Source: Sternotherus odoratus (taxonomy: Eukaryota > Chordata > Testudines > Kinosternidae). From it: 64,000 nt of DNA. Shown one piece after another: positions 9,443 to 20,349 of the stretch. The notes below the pieces were generated by a model. That model saw only the letters and a list, made by a program, of their open reading frames with translations, was not told the origin of the DNA and searched no databases. The stretch is from contig JAVMKO010000003.1 in assembly GCA_032164245.1 (NCBI GenBank), forward strand, positions 139,179,259 to 139,243,258. Direction: 5' to 3'. Numbering within the stretch: position 1 is the stretch's first letter; the number at the start of each line of letters is the position of its first letter. The translations under genes and the position numbers were made by a program.

Positions 9443-11375
9443 GACATAATTTTTAGTTGAGGGACTCTTTACTGATTCATTTAAAGCATGTAACAATATC
9501 GTTGAATCAACCATTTTCTATGAGCCCTAAAAGTTGATTCCTTAGTCCAATTAGCTCCCCTGCGGAAACCCTCTATTACTGTCTCAGTAGCTAATAGCTT
9601 AGTTGCAGGGGCCCTTGTGAGTGCTTGAAAACATAAAAGGTAAATATCTATTCTTCCATGACCTATAATCCATTTTAGCCATTTTATTCTTCTTAAATAT
9701 CAAACCAGAAGGAAGGAATGAACATAATAATTCAGACATTGATTTTTTTTAATATCCGGAGAATACTTGTATTGTTGCATCCTCAATGCAATCTGCAGGG
9801 GTTTATCAGGGATAATGTATGACAGTTAATGCCATTTTATCCATAGCAGAAGTAGAAAATGACACACTATCATCTAGGAAATGATGACTGGAGACATTCA
9901 ACGTTTTCAGTTCAGCTATTCTTTCATAGAAAATAAAGCCTAGTAGGGTTGCTAATTAAGCAGACAGTTCTTTGAGCAAAAGATTATAATCTCCTTTCAA
10001 AAATCAAAACCTTTCAAATCTTATTCAGATTCTAATGGATAAAAAACCCAACAACATGGGAGTAGGATAGTGCAACCAATTCACCCCTTTGATAGTGACA
10101 TCAAAGTGTCTTATCCAATTAATGTATTGTTCATCAGAGTGTCTTCCATAAACATATGGTAGTTGTTTCAACTTCACTAATAGAGCATGATCTCCTCCTT
10201 TCCTAGAATCAAGAAAACATAAATCCATTGATTGTTATCCTGTGACTATGTACCATTCCTCTGGGAGTAAGGATGGCAGTTTAGGTGTTTGGTGTTGGTA
10301 CTCCGATACGGTTTAGTGCTGTATTACTTGAGCAATGACTCTTCATAGTCAGTAGGGAAAAGTAGAGTGTTGCGTTTTTCTGGAGCTGAGGAACATTGCT
10401 GTACTTTGCTTTCTTTTGGCTTGAGCTATCATTTGCGGGAGAGGGAAACAAAACATCTTATTTCCCAAACCTTCTGGAAAAGAGAGCCACATCCAAAATC
10501 CTGGCTTTGTGTAGTGAAGCAGGATTTTTTTGTAATAATGTTATGAATCCTGTTTGTGCCTCAGTGTCCCCTATGTGCTGCATTGTTACCCATTGAGTGC
10601 AAAGGGACTGCTTTGAGGGCGGGCCTAGACGGACAGGTATGGGGTTTGCTCAATGGAGTATCTGAGAAGACAAGGGGAAATCCATTCACCAGGACGTTGA
10701 CACATAGCAACCGATGATGTAGAGGAATATGGACTTCTCTGCCTCTCCTTAGGGAAGCTGAACAACAATCCCAACTCAAGAGTAGAGGATTGAAGAGGTA
10801 TGAGTTGGGGGATAGGAGCTGGCTGCTGGAAGGTGTCAGTGCTGTCACCTGGAGTCTAACCAAGGAGGTTAGATTGGAAGAGACTGCAGTTGCTGGGTGA
10901 GGAGCATTAATTCCTGACAAGTATATGAATCTCCACCAGGAGTCTGGCTCAGTTGGATTAGTTAAACAGAGCTCACGGTATGAAGCAGGAGTGCAGAAGG
11001 CCCAGAGGTCCAGTAATGAGGCCAAGTGGCTTACCCTGGAGGGAGAGTAAGACACCTACGGGGTCCACCACCATGAAGGGGTTCATTGAGACTGCTCCAA
11101 AGCTGAGTCTGTAGCCCCTTATTGTGTGGGTCTGTGATGTCTTATAGCAAAGGGGAAGCTTATGCCAAGGATCCCAGTTATCATCTCTAAGGTGCCTTGT
11201 GGGATCATAAAAATAGTGTGTTTTGCTCAATTTGTTTTTATTCAGGAATGATGTACTGCTGTGTTTCCTCTGGGAGTAGAGTAATAAAGAAACAGTAATA
11301 AGGGGCTTCTGCTCTTGACATAATATGAAAGTCTTCTTTTTGTGAATGACATAGTATAATTACTAGTTCACTGTA
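9443..11375 (+). other. Intron 3 sequence, no gene seen
   Basis: This is mostly AT-rich. The part around 10560-11230 is less AT-rich and gives open frames on the minus strand, but they match no protein I know and show no splice or start support. I call it non-coding. Confidence 0.45.
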
Positions 11376-11402
11376 GAGTGTGTGTGTGTGTGTGTGTGTG
11401 TG
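11376..11402. repeat. (TG)n microsatellite
   Basis: An uninterrupted run of about 13 TG units. Confidence 0.95.
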
Positions 11403-11518
11403 ATTAACCAGATTACTGTCATCTTTAAGTACTTTCTGGAATTATTACCTGCCATGGACATACAGTAAATTTATTTGGTGCAGAATTTCTTAATGATATC
11501 ATGATTGTTAATAAGATG

Positions 11519-11602
11519 ATGAAGACTTGTGGCACCTTAGAGACTAACCCGTTTATTTCAGCATAAGCTTTTGTGGGCTATAGCCCACTTCATCGAAATG
11601 GA
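11519..11602 (-). mobile_element. Penelope/SINE tail fragment with hammerhead-like fold
   Basis: On the minus strand the order is 'cgatgaagtgggctatagcccac', 'aaaagcttatgctg', 'ggttagtctctaaggtgcc', 'acaagtcttc'. This is the same tail as at 54010-54085. The hairpin GTGGG/CCCAC is intact, but the two conserved core boxes are altered, so a ribozyme here would be inactive. Confidence 0.65.
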
Positions 11603-12364
11603 ATAAATGGATTCTAATCTACAGGTCATCTTCTAAGGGACTTCAGCTCTATTTCCAAATTTGCATGCATAAAATTGTGTATCAGAACTCTCGTAGACTA
11701 ACTTTTAGGTGCCTAGGATTTCACACATGTAAAAATAGTGGCTGTATTCAGTGCATTTGTACAATTTTGTTTGAATACCTACATCTGAATGTTTGCATGT
11801 GAAGAATACAAGGTGCCCTGTATTGGACATACACAAATGAAGATGTGTGGTTTTAGGCACACAGATTTGGAGATTGGGTCTTTACTATGCCAAAAATCTT
11901 ATATTATTTTATATATAAATTATAATCTAAAACAGTACCACAAAAATGGATACTCTCTTTTAAAAAAAACAACCAGCTTTTTTGGTTTTCTGACTGTCAG
12001 ACTGACTGTATCCAGCTGGATGTGTTAAGCAAAGGTTGCAGAAAATTAATTTCTTTAGTTCACTTTTGTGAGATCAGTGATCTTAGAAGTTAGCAGAAAG
12101 TTTACTAAAGTTCAGCTGTTTTCTTTAATAACTTAAATTCCCACTCAAACAAGCAGGGGTCAAATTGGGAAACTAAAATGTGGTGGTACTTTTCTGATCT
12201 CTGCCCATGTGAGTGCTTAGAGTGAGATGCCACTAACAGTAGATTGTGCAGATGTATAAAATGTTGTTGTGCAGGTTTCTGAGCTCCGGCTTGATGAAAT
12301 TTGAATATGTCCATGGGCTTTGGTAGGTTTTGTTGGCTTGGCTCCTTCTTAATTAGGGAAAATA

Positions 12365-12785
12365 AGGGTATGTCTTCACTACAGGAGTAGGTCGATTTCC
12401 CTTAAGTCGATTTTCTAAAGTCTACTTTAGAAAATCGACTTCGTGTGTCCCCACAAAGGACAGCAGGTCGACAGTGGTCGACAGTGTCTGTCCTTCAACT
12501 TTTGCAGGGGTCGACATAGCCCGCATTGCACAGTGGGTAGGTAGCCCACAGTGCCGGGAGTGCCGGACCCCCCCCGCCTGCCCAAGCAGCCCTGCGACCC
12601 CCCCGCCCGACCGAGCAGTCCTGCGCCGGATCCCCCCGCCCACCCGAGCAGCCCCGCGCCGGACCCCCCCGCCCGCCCATAGGCTAGCCTACTCGAGCTA
12701 TCTTGAATCCAGATAGTGCTGGAAACAGTAGCAGCGAAGACTATGCAATGCAAGCTTCACGTGGGCTAGCCAGCAGTACGTGCAC
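12365..12785. mobile_element. MITE-like repeat(s) starting AGGGTATGTCTTCACTAC
   Basis: The left end belongs to the same family as the MITE at 18989 (TAGGGTATGTCTATACTA). Just inside it is a hairpin, 'aagtcgattttctaaag'/'ctttagaaaatcgactt'. The part around 12540-12680 is a C-rich imperfect tandem repeat. I cannot find a matching right end; a second unrelated repeat may begin near 12680. Confidence 0.5.
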
Positions 12786-13104
12786 CCAGGTTCCAGGCTT
12801 GGATTTGGGTTTGTAGAAGCTGTCTCTGCATTCATTACTCTTCATTCTCCGTTTTGAGGTTACTTCAACCATAACAGGTGGAGACCAACTCACAGCTGAA
12901 TTTCTGGAGAGCAAAATGATAGCTTCAGAGAGGTGGTGCTGCACAGCAGCTGAGTCCGAACTCTGCTGGCAAGTGATTCTGCATGTGGGATCGCTGCCCC
13001 ATTTTAGAATAATGGCTTCTGTTGATACTTTCCTGTCAGATCCCTCATGTTGAATGTCAGAATACATGCATGATCCTCTATGAATAAAGTAAAATCAAAG
13101 ACGA

Positions 13105-13258
13105 GAACGGAAGGTTTTTAAAAGGTTTTTAAGATCAGGTTTGACAAAGCCCTGGCTGGGATGATTTAGTTGGGGATTGGTCCTGCTTTGAGTAGGGGGT
13201 TGGACCTCCTGAGGTCCCTTCCAACCCTGATATTCTATGATTCTATGATATTCTATGA
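13105..13258 (+). mobile_element. CR1 LINE 3' end
   Basis: The sequence 'gattggtcctgctttgag', then 'ttggacctcctgaggtccc' and 'ttccaaccctgatattctatg', with repeated ATTCTATGA at the end, is the classic 3' terminus of CR1 retrotransposons in birds and reptiles. Only the 3' tail is present, as usual for these 5'-truncated insertions. Confidence 0.92.
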
Positions 13259-14439
13259 AATGGTATAACATGGCTGTTTTCTTTTGTATGATATCTCCAT
13301 CAGCATTCTAAGTAAGCAAAACCCTTATTCATTCAACTGAATAAGGGGTGAGGACGTATATACAAGAAGAAACTAGTAAATGGCATTCATAAACAAGGGT
13401 CATAGACAGTGTTCATTGTATTTTCATGAGTTGCTTATGAACTTCCAACATATATTTTAAAACCCCCAGAAAACAAAACAATCCGCCCCCAAATAGTTTA
13501 CACCTTACTGAATTTGTCCAGGCTTCTTACTGAAAGGGAAGCAGTCATTTTGAACTTCTAGTTAGATAAATGAATTCAGAAAGTTTAAGTAGTTTCAGTT
13601 ATTACACCTGCTCCTGAATACTCCTGCCAGGATTTGTAATTGTAAAATAATATTGTTACATTTCAGAATATACGTTCCTCTCCCCTGTTGCAAGTGAATT
13701 AAAGGTAATTTTTAAGAGAATCTAAACATGAAGTATTCAGTGGCATGGGAATTTCTCCTCGAAGAATGGAAAGTAGAGTAGTCAGGTACATTTTACAAAG
13801 TGACATTTTTTTAATGATAAAAGTCCACAGAGGATTAGACTGCATGAGCTCTGGGAGTTTGCCATTTATGAGACTGCTTCTGAAATTTTATTGCTTTTAA
13901 TTTGATATGCTTCATGAAAAAATAGCCTCTTTCTTAAGACTATTTTAGAAAAGCTCATACCAAAGAAATGTGTATGTTGCTACACTCATGATTGTGTTTT
14001 GTACATAAAATTTTCTAGTATCAGACTTCTAAAATACTAATTGGTTTATTTTCCATAGTGTTTTGCAATTTGATTTAAAAAGCAAACCTACAGTAGATCA
14101 GTGTAGAAATATAAAAGTCATATTAGGATAGGTAGCACAATGTGAATGTGATGTTTTGTATTGACAGCTGAACTAATAGTTTAAAAGGTTTTAATGATTT
14201 TTAGACTATTCTTTTTGGAGTGCACATACACAAATATAACTGTCACTAATGCTAATAAGATTGAAGTACATGCATCAAGGAAAGAATACACTCCAGAGAT
14301 TAATCCTATAAACACATCTCAAGAATTGGAAAATTTCTCTTTTAAATCCCACACAGCCACAATAATAACATGAAAAAATCCCTGAAAATACATGGAAGAT
14401 ATGAAAGCAAACCATATTTACTGGATTATTTGGTTTGAA
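13259..14439 (+). other. Intron 3 sequence, nothing recognised
   Basis: AT-rich intronic DNA with no coding or repeat signal that I can name. Confidence 0.5.
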
Positions 14440-15135
14440 CTGTAGTTGTGGAGTGGTGCAGTTGTAGGGACATGCAGTTGTGCAGGTTGTGCAGTTGTGG
14501 GGCCGAGGATGAGGGGTTTTGGGTGCATGAGGGGGTTTTGGATTGGTTTGTGAAGCTCGGGTTCAGAGTGTGGGAGGGTGCTAGGTGCTGGGGCAGGGGT
14601 GGGGTGTGTGGAAGGGAGTGAGGACTCTGGATGGGGGGGACGGGCTGTGGGGTGGGACCAGGGTGAGGGGTTTGGGAAGCAGGAGGTGGCTCTGGGTGGG
14701 GTCGAGGTGTTTGGAATGTGGGAGAGGGTTCCAGGATGAGGCAGGGGGTCCGGGATGCAGGCTGAGCGCTGACCTCATGCAGCTCCTGTGGATCAGCGAC
14801 ATGTCCTTCTAGCACCTAGGTAAATTGCAGTCACGGGGTTCAGTGTGCTACCACCACCTGCAGGCACCGCCCCTGGAGTTCCCATTAGCCATGGTTCCTG
14901 GCCAAAGGGAGCTGCAGAACTGGTGCTTGGGGCAGCGTCTGTGGGCAGGCGCTGCGTGAGGAGCCTCCCTGGCTGTCCCTTCGCCTGGGAGCAGACCTGT
15001 CAGCCACTTCCTGGGAGCCATATGGAGCAAGGCAGGGAACTTGTGAGGCCTGCTGCACCACCAACTGGACTTTTAGCGGCTAGGATCCCTTTTTGATTGA
15101 GTGTTTTGGTCGAAAACCAGACACCTGGCAACTCT
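14440..15135. mobile_element. hAT-like element, right end only clear
   Basis: The right end 'cgaaaaccagacacctggca' followed by 'actcta' is the inverse of a TAGAGTTGCCAGGTGTC-type terminus, close in style to the TAGGGTTGCCAGATG end of the autonomous hAT at 55261. The body is GC-richer than the flanks, with G-rich repeats around 'gggtgaggggtttggg' at its left. No left terminal repeat or target duplication is visible, so the left border is a guess. Confidence 0.5.
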
Positions 15136-16163
15136 ATATAAATCTAAGGCTGCGGCTTGAACTCTTCTCCCTCTCCCCTTTCTGGTTTTCAGTTTATAAA
15201 ATAAAATCTTCTTTAGGATGTTGATAACAAGTATAAAATCATTTGGATTATGTGGTCGCCATTTTCAAAACACAGATATGATGCTTTGCTGAGACTTATC
15301 TGAGTTTGTTCAATAAACAAATAACCCCCAAGAAAGCTTCAAAGCTTTGCATTTTTGATGTGCTGAACAGACCCATCTCCTTTGGCACCGCCCCAAGAAA
15401 ATATCCTCTACTTGAAGTGACTGGAGCTTTGTTGACATTAGAGAGGATAAATCACCCATATTCAGGAAGTAAAATAATGGATCATATGCTATTCCTGAGG
15501 GAAAAAATGTTTGTACTTTTCTCTTTCTGCCAACAGATAGATTTTGAATGGCTGTTTCCTTGCCTTGATATGAGTGGTTAGAAAATCAACTTAGGTTTGC
15601 ATGAATGTCTCTGTTGTAATCATTAGCACAGTGAATGGAAATGCCAATATAGGATCTGTTAATAGACTATGGAATCATAATGAAAAATTGAATTTTAGGT
15701 GCTCTCAGTTCTTAAAACTCTGCATACTTAAATTTTTACATGCAAATTTGTCAAGAGTTTGGAACTACGAATCCTGTCCCTAAGCTAAAGAGAGATTTTT
15801 AAAAAGTATTTTATTTTCTCTGTCCTAGAATGGCCTTTCATAGATAGATGCCTATCTTTCACAATAGGAAAGACTGTTCTTTAACAAGATTTTATATCTC
15901 GGCAGATCTGCGTGGAAAATATTTGTTATCACATGCTTGTTTTTTTCCTGTTCCACTTTCTGGTATTTTACAGAGTGTGTTTTGTTTTGTTTATTTACTA
16001 TTTTTTGCAGTACAAAAAGTAGTTTTCACACTAGAAATCGCATTTCCTCACTACAAATAACTTTTATAGCTAGTGGAAAAATACGCAAGGCCTCAGTTCA
16101 AAAAGAAAGTTGGGGAAGAGCAGGTGGAGCTGGAAGGCCATGATTACCACTGAAATATCTACA
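15136..16163 (+). other. Intron 3 sequence, nothing recognised
   Basis: AT-rich intronic DNA. The short open frames in it look random. Confidence 0.5.
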
Positions 16164-16165
16164 TA

Positions 16166-17646
16166 CAGTGAAACCTCGATATAACGGACTAATTCGGGCG
16201 AGGGGGTGTCCGTTAAAACCGAAAGTCCGTTATTTAATAATTTTTTAAAATTATTAAATAACGGACTTTCGGGTGACAACGGACACCCCCTCTCCCGAAT
16301 TAATCCGTTATATAGAGCCGTGAGACAGCCCGCCCACCCCCCGCCCGGCTCCCTGCTGCGGGGAGCCGGGCGGAGGGGTTGACAGCTCCCGCTGGGCTTC
16401 CCGCTGGGGGGAGCCGAGCGGGAGCTCTCAAACCCCCCGCCCGGCTTCCCGCTGCGGGGAGCCGAGCGGGGGCTCTCAAACGCCCCCCCCGCGCCCGGCT
16501 CCCCATTGCGGGGAGCCGGGCGGGGGGGGTTGACAGCTCCCGCTCGGCTCCCCCCAGCGGGAAGCCCGGCGGGAGCTGTCAACCCCCCCGCCCGGCTTCC
16601 CGCTGCGGGGAGCCGAGCGGGGGCTCTCAAACGCCCCCCCCCCAGCTCCCCGTTGCGGGGAGCCGGGCGGGGGGGTTGACAGCTCCCGCTGGGCTTCCCG
16701 CTGGGGGGAGCCCAGCGGGAGCTCTCAAACCCCCCCGCCCGGCTTCCCGCTGCGGGGAGCCGAGCGGGGGCTCTCAAACGCCCCCCCCCCGGCTCCCCGT
16801 TGCGGGGAGCCGGGCGGGAGGGGGCGTTTGAGAGCCCTCGCTCGGCTCCCCGCAGCGGGAAGCCGGGCGGGGGGGGGGGGGTTGACCTCGGGCGGGGGGG
16901 GATCTGGCGGGGGGGGCTGTTCGGGCGGGCGGGGGGGTTGGCGGGGGGGGGGGCTGTTCGGGCGGGCGGGAGGGGGTCCGTGGGGCTGCTGGGGGGGGGG
17001 GGGGGAGCCGGCGCCGGGCTGCTTGGGCCATGGGCTCAGCTGCCTGGTCAATTTCAGGTGAAATTGACCAGGCAGCTGAGCCCATCGCGAAGCAGCCCGC
17101 GCCGGCTCCCCCCCCCTCGGGTGGGCGGGGGGGGGTCCAGCGGGGGGCGGGGGCTGTTCAGGCAGGCGGGGGGGGGTCCGCGGGGCTGCTGGGGGGGGGA
17201 GCCCGCGCCGGGCTGCTTGGGCGATCCGGTCATCTGCCTGGTCAATTTCACCTGAAATTGACCAGGCAGCTGAGTCGCCCAAACAGTCCGGCGCGGGCTC
17301 CCCCCCCCCACCTGTCAGCCCGCTCGCCCGCCCGGCTCCCTGCTGCGGGGAGCCGGGCGGGGGCGGGGGGTTTGACAGCTCCCGCCTGGCTCCCCGCTGT
17401 GGGGAGCCGGGCGGGAGCTGTCAACTCGGCTGCCCGGCTCCCCTCTGCAGGGAGCCGGGCGGGAGCTGTCAGCCCGCCCACCCGGCTCCCCTCTGCGGGG
17501 AGCCGGGCAGCCGGGTTGACAGCTCCTGCCCGGCTCCCCGGGGCGGGAGCCGGGCCCCCGAATAATGGATTTCGGATGCATCGGAAATTTTGTCCGTTGC
17601 ATCCGAAGTCCGTTAAATCGGGGTCCGTTAAATCGAGGGTTTACTG
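16166..17646. mobile_element. Long Tigger/pogo-like element packed with GC palindromes
   Basis: It begins CAGTGAAACCTCGATATAAC and ends 'aaatcgagggtttactg', with TA on both sides (16164-16165, 17647-17648). The first 150 bp fold into one long hairpin ('cggactaattcgggcgaggg' against 'ctctcccgaattaatccg'). Next come many alternating GC units ('gacagctcccgctgggcttc', 'gcggggagccgagcgggggc'), then two palindromes around 'ctgcctggtcaatttca'. The last part, 'gaaattttgtccgttgcatc', is shared with all four copies in the window. There is no transposase. Frames of more than 200 codons here are Pro/Gly/Arg-rich artefacts. Confidence 0.85.
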
Positions 17647-17648
17647 TA

Positions 17649-18059
17649 TTAGTCCCTGAGATCTAAACTGATCCTCTAATTAAAGACTGGATGCCTTAAG
17701 GTATGGGTTAGAGATAATAAAATCTCACACAGAACTCTACTCTCATCCATCATCTAACCATCGGTGGGATAAACCACTCTGTCCTGTTCACCTTTCCTAA
17801 ATTGGTCAGAGATCTAGAAGTCCAGATACAAGCTGCAGATCAGCCTTTTCCATATCTTCCTGGAACATACTGGTTACAGACCTACTCATAACTATAAGAT
17901 GGAAGCCTCTGGTATCTGGTGTGGCAAGAGGTTGGGTGTAAGTTATATCACTCTACAACAATATACTGTGTTGCTGTACTTCGAATAATCAAGAAAGTGC
18001 ATAGTTTATTTTGTGTGGCAACTAGCAGTATTGTCATATCAGAAAGGAGAGTATAAATG
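17649..18059 (+). other. Intron 3 sequence, nothing recognised
   Basis: A short stretch of ordinary AT-rich intron between two mobile elements. Confidence 0.5.
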
Positions 18060-18634
18060 GGCATATTTTTTTTTACTGTTTTGGTGACTTTAACTGCAAT
18101 CAAAACAGTCTGGCTGTCAAGGGATTAAAAAAATTAATTGCAATTGTGCAATTAATCACGCTTTTAAACAATAATTGAATACCATTTATTTAAATATTTT
18201 TGAATGTTTTCTACATTTTCAAATATATTAATTTCACTTATAACACAATACAAAGCGTACAGTTTTCACTTTATATTCATTTTTTATTACAAATATTTGC
18301 ATGGTAAAAAACAAAAGAAATAGTATTTTTTAATTCACCTAATACAAGTACTGTAGTGCAATCTCTTTATCGTGAAAGTTGAACTCGTAGAATTATGTAA
18401 AAAAACCTGCATTCAAAAATAAAACAATGTAAAACTTTAGAGCCTACGAGTCAACTCAGCCAGTCTCTCAGAAACACAAGTTTGTTTACATTTGCAGGAG
18501 ACAATGCTGCCCACTTCTTGTTTACAATGTCACCTGAAAGTGGGAACAGGCATTTGCATGGCACTTTTATAATCGGCATTGCAAGATATTTATGCCAGAT
18601 GCGCTAAAAATTCATATGTCCCTTCGTGCTTCAA

Positions 18635-18980
18635 TCACCATTCCAGAAGACATGCGTCCATGCTGATGATGGGTTCTGCTTGATAATGATCCGAAGCTGA
18701 GCGGGCAGACGAGTGTTCCTTTTCATCACCTGAGTCAAATGCCACCAATAGAAGGTTGTTTTTCTTCTTTGGTGGTTTGGATTCTGTAGTTTCTGCATCA
18801 AAGTCTTGCTCTTTTAAGACTTCTGAAATCAAGCTTCACATCTTGTCCCTCTAAGATTTTGGAAGGCACTTCAGATTCTTAAACCTTGGGTCCAGTGCTG
18901 TAGCTATCTTTAGAAATCTCCCATTGTGTTTTGTCAAATCTGCAGTGAAAGTGTTCTTTAAACGAACAGCATGTTCTGGG
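18635..18980 (-). pseudogene. Fragment of hAT transposase C-terminal part
   Basis: On the minus strand the frame reads ISEVLKEQDFDAETTESKPP, KKKNNLLLVAFDSGDEKEHS and SARSASDHYQAEPIISMDAC, then LLEW and a stop. A basic/acidic linker followed by a Y..EP/MDACPLEWW motif precedes the hATC domain in hAT transposases (family knowledge). Stops follow at once, so it cannot be functional. The call rests on motif resemblance only. Confidence 0.5.
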
Positions 18981-18988
18981 TCATCGTC

Positions 18989-19288
18989 TTAGGGTATGTC
19001 TATACTATCCGCTGGATTGGCGGGTAGTGTTTGATGTATCGGGGATTGATTTATTGTGTCTCACCTAGATGCGATAAATTGATCCCCGAACGTGCTCCCG
19101 GTTGACTCCAGAACTCCATCTCAGCAAGAGGAGGAAGCGGAGTTGAAGGGGGAGCGGCTGCGGTCGACTCACAGCTGTGCGGGCGGCCAGGTAAGTCGAC
19201 TTAAGATACTGCAACTTCAGCTATGCAGTTCATGTAGCTGAAATTGCGTATCTTAGGTCGACCCCTCCCCCTTGTAGCCCTGCCCTGA
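18989..19288. mobile_element. MITE, TAGGGTATGTCTATACTA ends, inside hAT relic
   Basis: It starts 'ttagggtatgtctatacta' and ends 'ttgtagccctgccctga'. Removing it rejoins 'gggtcatcgtct' with 'gagactactataac' of the host repeat. The bordering triplets TTA and TGA would fit a TNA target site, which suggests but does not prove a PIF/Harbinger origin. It contains a palindrome around 'taagtcgacttaagatac' and no gene. Confidence 0.65.
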
Positions 19289-19586
19289 GACTACTATAAC
19301 ATGAAATGTATGGCAGAATGCGGGTAAAACAGAGCAGAAGGCATACAATTCTCCCCCAGAGAACTGAGTCACAAATTTAACTAACCCATTATTTTTTTAA
19401 CGAGCATCATCAGCATGGAAGCATGTCCTCTTGAATGGTGGCCGAAGCATGAAGGAACATACGAATGTTTGGCATATGTGGCACATACATAACTTGCGAT
19501 GCTGACTACAAAAGTGCCATGTATTCTCATAGTCAGATGACACTGTAAATATGAAGTGGGCAGCATTATCTCCTAATATGCTAGGC

Positions 19587-20341
19587 CAGGGGTGGGCAAA
19601 CTTTTTGGCCAAAGGGCCACCTCAGGGTTGAAAACTTGTATGGAGGGCTGGGCCAGGAAGGCTATGCCTCCCCAAACAGCCTGGCCCGCCCCCATCTGAC
19701 CTCCTCCCACTTCCCACCTCCTCAGTGCCCCCCTCAGAATGCCAGACCCATCCAACTCACCCTGCTCCTTGTCCCCTGACCTCACCCTCCAGAGACCCCC
19801 TGTCCCTAACCACCCCCCAGGACCCCACCCCCATCTAAGCCCCTCTGCTCCTTGTCTCCTGACTGCCCCCTACAGAGAACCCACCCCCTTCCCACCCTCT
19901 CTTGCTCCCTGTCCCCTGACTTCCCTGACCCCTATCCACCCCCCGCCCCCTGACAGACCCCTGGGACTCCCACGCCCTATCCAACCTCCCCCCTATTCCC
20001 CATCCCCCTGATCTCCCCCCCACCAGAACCTCCGCCCATCCAACAGCCTCCTGTCCCCTGATGGCACCCCGGGACTCCCTGATCCTTATCTAACCCCCAG
20101 AGTGGTGTAGCATATCTAGCTCCACCCAGGCCACCAGCAGTTCCCTTACCATGCTGCTGGTGGCCTGGGTGGAGCTAGATATGCTACACCACTCCCACAG
20201 AGCTGTGTGCATCCCCGAGAGCGCTCCGGGAGAGTGGGAAAGGGACTGGGAGCAGCCTCCCCCACTGGGAGCTCAGGTGGGCTGGTCAGGATGGTTCCGC
20301 GAGCCGGATGTAGCCTGCAGGCTATAGTTTGCGCACTCCAG
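19587..20341. mobile_element. hAT-type non-autonomous element with perfect 8-bp duplication
   Basis: The ends are CAGGGGTGGGCAAACT and 'agtttgcgcactccag', flanked by a perfect 8-bp duplication TGCTAGGC (19579-19586 and 20342-20349). The body is C-rich (19660-20100), like that of the partial copy at 1-278. It contains a perfect hairpin with 40-bp arms at 20101-20193 and carries no transposase. Confidence 0.92.
20101..20193. repeat. Perfect inverted repeat, 40-bp arms, 13-bp loop
   Basis: The left arm 20101-20140 (starting 'agtggtgtagcatatctagc') and the right arm 20154-20193 (ending 'gctagatatgctacaccact') are exact inverse copies. The loop is 'ttcccttaccatg'. A perfect match means that the inversion is young or kept identical by gene conversion. 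Confidence 0.95.
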
Positions 20342-20349
20342 TGCTAGGC

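Larger units (their letters stand above)
18060..19576 (-). mobile_element. Decayed hAT element with long internal inverted repeat
   Basis: Two inverted arms, 18498-18672 and 19404-19574, share most of their bases (for example 'caatgctgcccacttc' against 'gaagtgggcagcatt'). Read on the minus strand, the left arm gives IISMDACLLEW, stop, LKHEGTYEFLAHLA, stop. Read on the plus strand, the right arm gives MEACPLEWWPKHEGTYECLA. This is the region just before the hATC dimerisation domain of hAT transposases, broken by several stops. The 18060-18480 part is AT-rich untranslated sequence. The element is split at 18989-19288 by a MITE. Confidence 0.65.

Noticed and set aside
10561..11055. A 164-codon minus-strand frame in intron 3
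   Set aside because: No recognisable motif, no conserved pattern, and several overlapping frames of equal quality. Most likely chance, though an old repeat is possible.
16070..17659. Several overlapping 150-235-codon frames on both strands
   Set aside because: Same cause: repeated GC units of the Tigger-like element. No domain, no start context and no consistent frame.
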